From: Cyclobacteriaceae bacterium
GTDB lineage: Bacteria > Bacteroidota > Bacteroidia > Cytophagales > Cyclobacteriaceae
Direction: 5' to 3'
Assembly (NCBI GenBank): GCA_030637245.1
Contig: DAOVVI010000191.1
Span: forward strand, 1-5,189
Length of the DNA stretch: 5,189 nucleotides
The notes beneath the pieces were generated by a model. The model had not been told where the DNA came from, did not search any database, and was given only the letters and a program-made list of their open reading frames with translations. Below are positions 1-5,189 of the stretch, one piece after another (the first letter of the stretch is position 1; each line of letters starts with the position of its first letter). Made by a program: the position numbers and the translations under genes.

Positions 1-714
1 CCTCTAAGTCATTCCTTTTCAAAAAAATACTTTAGCAATAAATTCCAAAAAGAAAACATCGTCAATTCCGAATATGAGCTTTTTGAAATAAGTAGCATTT
101 ATCAAATTGAAGATGTATTTCAATTGAAAAATCTGCAGGGCTTTAATGTGACCATACCATATAAGCACGACATCATGAAATATATGGATGATTTTGACCA
201 TAGCGCTAAAAAAGTTGGGGCTGTAAATGTGGTGAAAATAGACAGGAATGGGGAAAAGACGGGTTTTAACTCTGATTATTATGGTTTCAGGACCTCGCTG
301 GAAAACTGGCTTCCGGCTTCAGAAAATTTCAAGGCATTAATACTTGGCATTGGTGGCGCGGCAAAAGCAGTAATTGCGGTATTAAATGATTTATCCATTC
401 CTTTCCTGAAAATATCCAGAGATTCTGCCAAAGGAGATTTTTCTTATACAGAATTAAAAGCTCATCCTAAACTACTTAAAGAACATAAATTAATAATAAA
501 TACTACTCCTTTGGGTATGGCCCCAAATATAGATTCCAGCCCTGAAATTGAGTATAATATATTGGATGAAAAATTTTATTTATTTGACTTAATTTACAAT
601 CCAGCAGAAACCAGATTCTTATCAGAGGGGAAAAAATATGGCGCTCACATAAAAAATGGCCTCGAAATGCTGGAACTCCAGGCAGAAAAATCTTGGGAAA
701 TTTGGAAGAGTTAG
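1..714 (+). CDS. aroE: Shikimate dehydrogenase (NADP+), 5'-truncated by the window edge
   Basis: The enzyme reduces 3-dehydroshikimate to shikimate with NADPH in the cytoplasm, the fourth step of the shikimate pathway to chorismate and aromatic amino acids. The reading frame is open from base 1, and 237 residues are visible. The family is about 245-280 residues, so probably only about ten N-terminal residues are missing. Visible motifs, numbered from the first in-window codon: the shikimate-binding S-x-S in PLSHSFS (S5, S7); NVTIPYK with the catalytic lysine K55; AVN at 74-76; GFNSD with the catalytic aspartate D92; the glycine-rich nucleotide loop GIGGAAKA at 116-123; ISRD, where the arginine probably contacts the NADP phosphate; NTTPLGM at 167-173; and GLEMLELQ with Q227 near the C-terminus. 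A TTG codon at 124 could be read as a start, but the SxS motif lies upstream of it in the same frame, so it is internal. The stop TAG overlaps the stop of the minus-strand gene that follows. Identification is firm; AroE is preferred over the bifunctional YdiB/quinate type only by length and context. Confidence 0.95.
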   Translation, partial: PLSHSFSKKYFSNKFQKENIVNSEYELFEISSIYQIEDVFQLKNLQGFNVTIPYKHDIMKYMDDFDHSAKKVGAVNVVKIDRNGEKTGFNSDYYGFRTSLENWLPASENFKALILGIGGAAKAVIAVLNDLSIPFLKISRDSAKGDFSYTELKAHPKLLKEHKLIINTTPLGMAPNIDSSPEIEYNILDEKFYLFDLIYNPAETRFLSEGKKYGAHIKNGLEMLELQAEKSWEIWKS

Positions 715-1076
715 ATTAGCTCAATGTCTTTTTTAAATCGACTAATCAATTTTCTTTCCTTATTTCTAAGTCCCTCTACCGAATCAGCAATGCGCTCAAT
801 TACATTTATATATTTCCGCTTTAAATCATCGTCAAACTCTTTTTTGTTCGTCTTAATCGCGAACATGGCAGCTTTGTAAGATTGCTCGATATTTGGAGAA
901 ATCCGCTCTTCAAGGATCGCAAATCTGTTCTTTGCCGACCATGCACTTTTACCCATTTCTGCTTCAATGATTTCGTTAAATGCATCCTTTTCCTTGTCTT
1001 CAAGTTCTCCATCTGCCAGGGCAATAGAGTAAGCAAGCTCAGCAAGAGCTTGAACCAGTACAATATTTTCAGACAT
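711..1076 (-). CDS. TerB-like small acidic helical protein, function unknown
   Basis: This is a 121-residue protein, rich in charged residues, with no signal peptide or membrane segment, so probably cytoplasmic. The N-terminal part reads ELAYSIALADGELEDKEKDA (residues 13-32), with the ADGE signature at D22-E24. A weaker second half, IADSVEGLRNKERKLISRF at 96-114, repeats the pattern. The alanine-rich helix, then ADG(x)xxxxE, then a further helix is the hallmark of the TerB/TerB-like fold. TerB is linked to tellurite resistance and metal-related stress in other bacteria, but isolated TerB-like proteins mostly have no known job and none is claimed here. No other ter genes are in the window. ATG at 1074-1076 is the only reasonable start: an in-frame stop lies 24 bases upstream and no ATG, GTG or TTG comes between. 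No Shine-Dalgarno sequence is seen, and no clear -33/-7 promoter. It is tail-to-tail with aroE (4-base overlap) and divergent from uvrB (143-bp gap). Family call is moderate; that it is a real gene is likely. Confidence 0.75.
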   Translation of the reverse strand: MSENIVLVQALAELAYSIALADGELEDKEKDAFNEIIEAEMGKSAWSAKNRFAILEERISPNIEQSYKAAMFAIKTNKKEFDDDLKRKYINVIERIADSVEGLRNKERKLISRFKKDIELI

Positions 1077-1219
1077 ATGTTTGCGGTTAAATGTTGATTA
1101 AGTTAAAAAAAACAAGTTTAAAAAATTATAAGATTTCCAATCATTACAGGGTAAAATATAAAGAATCATCAGGGCAAAAACTAATCAAAAGAACTATTTT
1201 TAACGTTTAATTTTGATTT

Positions 1220-3250
1220 ATGAATTTCCAACTTACAAGTGAATACGAGCCTACCGGAGATCAACCCCAGGCAATTCAGCAGCTCACTGAAGGAATTAAA
1301 AGTGGCGAAACGGCGCAGACCCTTCTCGGTGTAACCGGCTCAGGTAAAACGTTTACTATAGCCAATGTGATCCACGAAGTGGACCAACCAACGCTAATTT
1401 TAAGTCATAACAAAACTCTTGCCGCTCAGTTATATGGGGAATTTAAGCAATTTTTCCCGGAAAATGCAGTTGAGTATTTCATTTCATATTACGATTATTA
1501 CCAACCGGAAGCCTATATCCCAAGTTCAAATATCTATATTGAAAAGGACCTTTCCATCAACGAAGAAATTGAAAAAATGAGGCTAAGCGCTACCTCCTCA
1601 CTCCTTTCAGGACGTAGGGACGTGATAGTCGTTGCCTCAGTTTCCTGTATTTACGGTATTGGAAATCCTGAAGAATTCGGAAAAAATGTATTGCATATCC
1701 AACAAGGAGACGTCATTTCCCGAAATAAATTACTCTTTAATTTTGTGGATATTCTTTATTCGAGGACTGAGGTTGAGTTTAAGAGAGGAAATTTCAGAGT
1801 TAAAGGAGACACCGTGGATCTATTTCCGGCTTATGCCGATTTCGCATTTCGAATTATATTTTGGGGTGATGAGATTGAATCTTTACAGATTATAAATCCG
1901 GCTACAGGCAATAAAATATCCGAAGAAAAACTAATTACCATATACCCTGCCAATTTGTTTGTGACCGGAAAAGATGTGATTGATGTGGCCGTCAATGAAA
2001 TTCAGGATGATTTAGTTCATCAGATAAGTTATTTCGAAGAAGAGCGACGATTCCTGGAAGCAAAGAGAATAAAAGAGCGTACTGAATTTGATTTGGAAAT
2101 GATCCGGGAATTGGGTTATTGCCCAGGCGTAGAAAATTATTCACGTTATTTCGATAGAAGACAAGCCGGCAACAGACCATTCTGTTTGTTGGACTATTTC
2201 CCTGATGACTTTTTAATGATTATCGACGAAAGCCACGTGACAGTTCCACAAATCCATGCCATGTGGGGAGGTGATCGTTCACGAAAAATGAACCTGGTTG
2301 ATTATGGGTTTCGATTACCAAGCGCATTGGATAATCGCCCGTTGACATTTAATGAATTTGAGGAGATTTTGAACCAGGTGATATTTGTAAGCGCCACTCC
2401 CAGTGATTATGAATTGAGAAAGTCGGAAGGAGTGGTAGTAGAGCAAATAATACGACCCACCGGTTTACTGGATCCGATTATTGTTGTGCGGCCAAGCCTG
2501 AATCAGATTGATGACTTACTGGAAGAAATAGATGAACGGGTAACAATGGAAGATCGGATTTTGGTCACAACGCTTACCAAAAGAATGGCGGAAGAATTGA
2601 CAAAATATATGGAACGGGCCGGTGTGAAATGTCGATACATCCATTCGGAAGTAAAAACACTTGACCGGGTGGAAATACTCAGAGAACTAAGATTGGGACT
2701 GTTCGATGTATTGGTTGGAGTCAATTTATTAAGAGAAGGACTTGACCTCCCGGAAGTTTCTTTGGTTGCGATCTTAGATGCCGACAAAGAAGGTTTTCTA
2801 AGAAATCAACGTTCTCTTGTACAGACAATTGGCCGGGCGGCAAGAAACGTAAATGGAAAAGTTGTAATGTATGCTGATAAAATTACCGAATCAATGCAAA
2901 CAGCTATTGACGAAACAAACCGGAGACGACGAATTCAGATGGACTACAACAAAGCGCATGGAATAGAGCCAAAAACAGTCTTAAAATCCAAGGAAGCCAT
3001 ATTGGGACAAACTAAAGTTGCCGATTCTAAAAAAACCGGGAAAAAATACTATGTGGAACAAGATATACCGACGATAGCAGCAGATCCGCTAATGCAATAC
3101 CTGGATAAAAACCAGCTTAAGCATTTGATAGACCAAACAAGAAAAAAAATGGAACAAGCTGCCAGAGACCTCGACTTTATGGAAGCGGCAAGATTGAGAG
3201 ATGAGCTTTTTGAGTTGGAAAAAAAGTATGGGAAAGATGTTAACCAATAA
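1220..3250 (+). CDS. uvrB: UvrABC excinuclease subunit B (nucleotide-excision repair helicase-like subunit)
   Basis: UvrB receives damaged DNA from UvrA, verifies the lesion with its beta-hairpin and ATPase, and recruits UvrC, which makes the incisions. The gene is complete: 676 residues, close to the 673 of E. coli UvrB. Domains in order: the N-terminal EYEPTGDQPQAI motif; Walker A GVTGSGKT (37-44); the damage-probing beta-hairpin start YYDYYQPEAYIP (90-101) followed by SSNIYIEKD; the UvrA-interacting region and domain 2 (roughly 150-250); Walker B DESH (336-339) with MWGGDRSRK after it; SATPSDYE; helicase motif V region NLLREGLDLPE; motif VI QTIGRAAR (535-542); and a C-terminal UVR coiled-coil motif (about 633-668) that contacts UvrC. 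No key residue appears lost. ATG at 1220 is set by an in-frame TGA directly upstream at 1214-1216. There is no Shine-Dalgarno, only A/T-rich leader, as is usual in Bacteroidota. No LexA-type operator or convincing promoter was recognised in the 143-bp spacer before it. It is transcribed alone, convergent with the sulfatase downstream. Confidence 0.98.
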   Translation: MNFQLTSEYEPTGDQPQAIQQLTEGIKSGETAQTLLGVTGSGKTFTIANVIHEVDQPTLILSHNKTLAAQLYGEFKQFFPENAVEYFISYYDYYQPEAYIPSSNIYIEKDLSINEEIEKMRLSATSSLLSGRRDVIVVASVSCIYGIGNPEEFGKNVLHIQQGDVISRNKLLFNFVDILYSRTEVEFKRGNFRVKGDTVDLFPAYADFAFRIIFWGDEIESLQIINPATGNKISEEKLITIYPANLFVTGKDVIDVAVNEIQDDLVHQISYFEEERRFLEAKRIKERTEFDLEMIRELGYCPGVENYSRYFDRRQAGNRPFCLLDYFPDDFLMIIDESHVTVPQIHAMWGGDRSRKMNLVDYGFRLPSALDNRPLTFNEFEEILNQVIFVSATPSDYELRKSEGVVVEQIIRPTGLLDPIIVVRPSLNQIDDLLEEIDERVTMEDRILVTTLTKRMAEELTKYMERAGVKCRYIHSEVKTLDRVEILRELRLGLFDVLVGVNLLREGLDLPEVSLVAILDADKEGFLRNQRSLVQTIGRAARNVNGKVVMYADKITESMQTAIDETNRRRRIQMDYNKAHGIEPKTVLKSKEAILGQTKVADSKKTGKKYYVEQDIPTIAADPLMQYLDKNQLKHLIDQTRKKMEQAARDLDFMEAARLRDELFELEKKYGKDVNQ

Positions 3251-3369
3251 TTCATGAATATTCTCCAATTAGTAACTAAATTCTGATATTCTTGTATTTT
3301 TTGGCAGAATATTTTACCGTATTACACAATTGATGGTTAATCAGAATACATCCATATTGTTATAATTTT

Positions 3370-3486
3370 GAATATCGAACACCGATTAACGATTTTAGAT
3401 TTAAGATGGATACTTCTAAATTCATTATTCCCTGCCTACCCTGCCTCTCCGGCAGGCGGGCGGACAGGCAGGCTTGTTCGATATTC
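3370..3486. repeat. Composite palindromic element: 12-bp inverted repeats enclosing a GC-rich hairpin
   Basis: The left arm GAATATCGAACA (3370-3381) is the exact reverse complement of the right arm TGTTCGATATTC (3475-3486). Between them lie A+T-rich DNA and then a GC-rich palindrome abutting the right arm. The arms could pair to bring the ends together, as in a miniature inverted-repeat element, but no flanking target duplication was identified and no transposase is present. Arms of this GAATATCGAAC type and CCTGCC/GGCAGG palindromes are, from memory, common in intergenic DNA of Cytophagales-like Bacteroidota. The exact arms are directly visible; the mobile-element reading is inference. Confidence 0.55.
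3431..3479. repeat. GC-rich nested palindrome, repeat unit 1
   Basis: The outer arms CCTGCCT (3431-3437) and AGGCAGG (3466-3472) pair, and inside them CCTGCC (3440-3445) and GGCAGG (3451-3456) form a second hairpin with a five-base loop. The unit begins CCTGCCTACC and ends AGGCAGGCTTGTTC; both end sequences recur in the unit at 3593-3620 with a different interior. It overlaps the right arm of the 12-bp inverted repeat by its last bases, so the two are probably parts of one element. It could act as a transcript-end structure between convergent genes, but lacks the U-run of a classical terminator. Confidence 0.7.
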
Positions 3487-3516
3487 GTTATTCATATAAA
3501 TATCATTTTTCGTTCT

Positions 3517-3562
3517 GGCTTGTCCAGGTTAGGGATAAGGCCTACCTCGTCGGCAGACGGGT
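3517..3562. repeat. Degenerate GC-rich repeat segment with a small hairpin
   Basis: This segment contains GGCTTGTCCAGG (3517-3528), which matches GGCTTGTTCAGG at 3612-3623 in 11 of 12 bases, and CCTACC (3541-3546), which is shared with the flanking units. A hairpin is formed by CTCGTC (3546-3551) and GACGGG (3556-3561), six pairs including one G-T, with a GGCA loop. It looks like a decayed or rearranged relative of the units on either side, with the two shared words in swapped order. Confidence 0.45.
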
Positions 3563-3592
3563 ATTGACAATCAGGGCCAATTCTCTAGCTCC

Positions 3593-3623
3593 CCTGCCTA
3601 CCGTTAAGGCAGGCTTGTTCAGG
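3593..3623. repeat. GC-rich palindrome, repeat unit 2
   Basis: Perfect 7-bp arms CCTGCCT (3593-3599) and AGGCAGG (3607-3613) enclose a seven-base loop. The unit opens with the same ten bases (CCTGCCTACC) and closes with the same 14 bases (AGGCAGGCTTGTTC, 3607-3620) as the unit at 3431-3479, but its interior is 21 bases shorter. The T-run at 3648-3656 is too far away for this to be an orthodox intrinsic terminator. Confidence 0.65.
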
Positions 3624-3674
3624 GAGGAATTTCCCGGACAACAGTAATTTTTTTTTGATTTTATCCTTTTTAGT

Positions 3675-5012
3675 TTATTTGGTTTTAAGCTTTATCCCCT
3701 TTGTGACATCCTTCTCCCACTCCTCAAGTTCTAATTTCAGTTGTGATACAATACTATTTTCCGAATCAGCTATATCAAGTTGTTCCGAAACGTCTGCATC
3801 AAGATTATACAAATGAGTGGTATCCTTATCTATTAAAAGCTTCCATCTGCCATTTCTTGCCACCTTTTGATTTCTGTATTTCCAAAATAGTGTACGATCC
3901 GGCAATGACTTGTCTTCAATTAAAAGACGGGTGATATCCACTCCATCAAACTTGAAATCTTGTTTTGTCTTTGCCTTTGATAAATTTACAAAAGTAGGGA
4001 AGAAATCCATGCTCATAACAACCTCATCCGTAGTTGTGCCCTGCTCAATAGATTTAGGCCAATAGGCAATGGCGGGCACACGTTGACCACCTTCCCAGAG
4101 TGATCCCTTACTCCCTTTTAAAATCCCATTATTTGCAACCTCTCCCAAGCCACCATTGTCTGAACAAAATATAACCAGGGTGTTATTAATCAAGGATAAC
4201 ATATCCAGACGATTTAATATCCTTCCAATGCCTTCATCCATCACTTCTATCATTTCTTTATAGGCTCCCGCTTTATCTTTTCTACTTCCATGTGCAGGAA
4301 ATTTACGTCCGGGAATTCGATCTGCCTTATCATTTCTTCCCTGAAAAGGATAGTGAGGGACTTCATGGGCTATATACAGAAAAAATGGATTATCTTTATT
4401 TTTCTCAATAAATTCCAATGAATAATCTGTAATCAAGTCAGTGACATATCCTTTTTCTTCAATCTTTTCGAGATCATGCCACCAGTCAGGAATACCTGCG
4501 CCATCCACATGTGAATGATAGTCCACATTACCACTCACATATCCCCGGAAGTAATCAAATCCCTGGTAAATGGGATTGAAATCTATACGATAACCCAAAT
4601 GCCATTTTCCAACGATTCCTGTAACATATCCGGAATTTTTCATATAATCAGCTATGGTCATTTCCTCGATATCAAGTCCTGTTTGCCTTGTTTCACCCTT
4701 CGCGTAAATTACCCCTTCTATGCCACTTCTTTGTTGGTATCTGCCGGTCAGGAGCGCCGCTCTTGTTGGAGAACAAACAGCGCCATTTGAATGAAAATCT
4801 GTAAATTTCAATCCTTCAGAAGCCATTTTATCCAGAGAAGGAGTCTGAATTTCCTCATTCCCAAAACATCCAATGTCTGAATAGCCAAGATCATCTGCCA
4901 TTATGAGTATGATGTTTGGTTTTTCAAATTTCCTTGGACCGCAAGAAAAAATGAGGAAAGAAATTAATACGTATTGTAAAATACTGAAAGTACTATGTGA
5001 AAAATTGCTCAC
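3675..5012 (-). CDS. S1-family sulfatase, predicted lipoprotein (arylsulfatase A / GalNAc-6-sulfatase-like)
   Basis: It is predicted to hydrolyse sulfate esters using a C-alpha-formylglycine made from the cysteine of the sulfatase motif, outside the cytoplasmic membrane. The protein has 445 residues. The N-terminus has a hydrophobic segment (about 11-22) ending in IFSC, a lipobox-like site with C24 as the likely lipidated residue. Family motifs: metal-binding ADD (D40, D41); the formylglycine motif CSPTR with C80, followed by AALLTGR (85-91); GKWHLG (K136, H138); H216 and H220 in AHEVPHYPF; SDNGG with D285 and N286; KGSKGSLWEGGQRVP with K302; and a C-terminal subdomain ending near 435. All expected catalytic residues are present. 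The start is GTG at 5010-5012: no in-frame ATG precedes the signal peptide, a stop lies just upstream, and a promoter is well placed. The n-region has no lysine or arginine, which is unusual. The gene stands alone, with no maturase, SusC/D pair or glycosidase in the window. Substrate is not predictable; sulfated glycans are the usual targets in Bacteroidota. Confidence 0.93.
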   Translation of the reverse strand: MSNFSHSTFSILQYVLISFLIFSCGPRKFEKPNIILIMADDLGYSDIGCFGNEEIQTPSLDKMASEGLKFTDFHSNGAVCSPTRAALLTGRYQQRSGIEGVIYAKGETRQTGLDIEEMTIADYMKNSGYVTGIVGKWHLGYRIDFNPIYQGFDYFRGYVSGNVDYHSHVDGAGIPDWWHDLEKIEEKGYVTDLITDYSLEFIEKNKDNPFFLYIAHEVPHYPFQGRNDKADRIPGRKFPAHGSRKDKAGAYKEMIEVMDEGIGRILNRLDMLSLINNTLVIFCSDNGGLGEVANNGILKGSKGSLWEGGQRVPAIAYWPKSIEQGTTTDEVVMSMDFFPTFVNLSKAKTKQDFKFDGVDITRLLIEDKSLPDRTLFWKYRNQKVARNGRWKLLIDKDTTHLYNLDADVSEQLDIADSENSIVSQLKLELEEWEKDVTKGIKLKTK

Positions 5013-5052
5013 TGTTAATTGAAATTATTTTAAGCGGTGAAGATAAACAAAT

Positions 5053-5084
5053 CAAACATATTTCTTTACAGTTCCTTAACCAAA
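5053..5084 (-). promoter_or_regulatory. Bacteroidota-type housekeeping promoter for the sulfatase gene
   Basis: Read on the minus strand, TTTG (-33 element, 5081-5084) is followed by exactly 20 bases and then TATGTTTG (-7 element, 5053-5060). This matches the known Bacteroidota primary-sigma consensus, TTTG and TAnnTTTG separated by about 19-21 bases, at every defined position. Transcription would begin a few bases further on, near 5045-5049, giving a leader of roughly 35 bases before the GTG at 5012. This supports the GTG start, because the ATG inside the -7 element could not be in the transcript. Confidence 0.75.
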
Positions 5085-5120
5085 ATGATTACTCCGTGGT
5101 CTGTGGCTCCACAGATCATT
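5084..5120. repeat. Interrupted inverted repeat abutting the sulfatase promoter
   Basis: AATGAT (5084-5089) pairs with ATCATT (5115-5120). Directly inside the right arm, CTGTG (5101-5105) pairs with CACAG (5110-5114) around a GCTC loop, leaving an 11-base bulge on the left. The structure touches the last base of the -33 element. It could be a protein-binding site, the tail hairpin of a gene beyond the window, or repeat debris; there is no strong T-run to make it a terminator. Confidence 0.4.
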
Positions 5121-5158
5121 AAACCATACATTAATTTTGGCCTGTGAGGGCTCCAAAT

Positions 5159-5188
5159 TAGAGATCGCTTCGTTCCTCACGATGACGT
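5159..5188. repeat. Dispersed REP-like repeat, reaching the window edge
   Basis: On the minus strand this reads ACGTCATCGTGAGGAACGAA followed by GCGATCTC. It resembles the widespread bacterial intergenic repeat remembered as CGTCATTGCGAGGAACGAAG followed by CAATCT. The two short arms (ATCGT and GCGAT on the minus strand) still pair, with one G-U. The copy continues to, and may continue past, the right edge. Recognition is from memory of the consensus, not from a search. Confidence 0.6.
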
Positions 5189-5189
5189 A

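Larger units (their letters stand above)
3251..3674. other. Non-coding spacer between convergent uvrB and sulfatase genes, filled with repeats
   Basis: These 424 bases contain no credible gene on either strand. The first 115 or so are plain A+T-rich DNA with no clear intrinsic terminator after uvrB. The middle and right parts carry a 12-bp inverted repeat and three partly related GC-rich segments (listed separately), which stand out sharply from the surrounding composition. A run of nine T lies at 3648-3656. The hairpin before it (GGGA 3622-3625 with TCCC 3632-3635) is weak and 12 bases away, so it is not called a terminator. No tRNA-like or riboswitch-like structure was recognised. Confidence 0.7.

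Noticed and set aside
124..714. A shorter aroE starting at the TTG at 124
   Set aside because: The same frame is open to base 1 and encodes the shikimate-binding PLSHSFS motif, so the gene begins before the window.
882..1097. Open frame of 71 codons on the plus strand opposite the TerB-like gene
   Set aside because: It is the antisense shadow of a better-supported gene, with a cysteine- and phenylalanine-rich product and no recognisable motif.
1208..1215. TAATTTTG, a perfect -7 promoter match five bases upstream of the uvrB ATG, which would imply a leaderless transcript
   Set aside because: No TTTG or similar -33 element lies 19-21 bases upstream, and the spacer is so A/T-rich that such words arise by chance.
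2503..2787. Serine-rich open frame of 94 codons antisense to uvrB
   Set aside because: Its composition is the usual complement of a coding strand, and it lies fully within conserved UvrB helicase motifs.
3336..3390. Seven-base inverted repeat GTTAATC (3336-3342) and GATTAAC (3384-3390)
   Set aside because: Short A/T-rich arms in A/T-rich DNA are expected by chance, and the right arm lies within the better-supported 12-bp inverted-repeat element.
3622..3656. GGGA/TCCC hairpin followed by nine T as an intrinsic terminator for uvrB
   Set aside because: The stem is only four pairs, the T-run starts 12 bases after it, and the site is more than 370 bases beyond the uvrB stop.
3401..3660. CRISPR array suggested by repeated CCTGCC/GGCAGG words
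   Set aside because: Repeats are few, unevenly spaced and differ in interior length; there are no uniform spacers and no cas genes.
4515..4790. Open frame of 91 codons on the plus strand within the sulfatase
   Set aside because: It is antisense to the sulfatase catalytic core, including the formylglycine motif, and has no independent support.

Overview
The window looks like ordinary chromosomal housekeeping DNA from a member of the Bacteroidota, possibly the Cytophagales/Cyclobacteriaceae side of the phylum (an inference, not proven). The clues are A+T-rich composition, the absence of Shine-Dalgarno sequences before the gene starts, one near-perfect Bacteroidota promoter (TTTG, 20 nt, TATGTTTG), a lipoprotein-type sulfatase, and palindromic CCTGCC/GGCAGG repeats of a kind I associate with intergenic DNA of this phylum.

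Layout from left to right. (1) The 3' part of aroE (shikimate dehydrogenase), on the plus strand and cut by the left edge. (2) A small TerB-like acidic helical protein on the minus strand; its stop codon overlaps the aroE stop in a tail-to-tail arrangement. (3) A 143-bp A+T-rich divergent spacer. (4) Complete uvrB (excinuclease ABC subunit B) on the plus strand. (5) A 424-bp non-coding spacer between convergent genes. It holds a 12-bp inverted repeat that encloses a GC-rich palindrome, plus two related repeat units. (6) A complete formylglycine-dependent S1-type sulfatase on the minus strand, predicted to be a lipoprotein, starting at GTG behind a well-formed promoter. (7) A short gene-free right end with a promoter-abutting inverted repeat and a partial copy of a dispersed REP-like repeat that runs to the window edge.

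The four genes do not form one pathway or operon. aroE serves aromatic amino-acid synthesis, uvrB nucleotide-excision repair, the TerB-like protein is of unknown role, and the sulfatase probably removes sulfate esters from an environmental substrate. Every adjacent pair is convergent or divergent, so each gene is likely transcribed separately.

I found no evidence of a new defence, mobile or biosynthetic system. The points most worth a second look are the composite repeat in the uvrB-sulfatase gap, the pairing-preserving base changes in the right-end repeat, and the sulfatase's promoter, GTG start and uncharged signal-peptide n-region.
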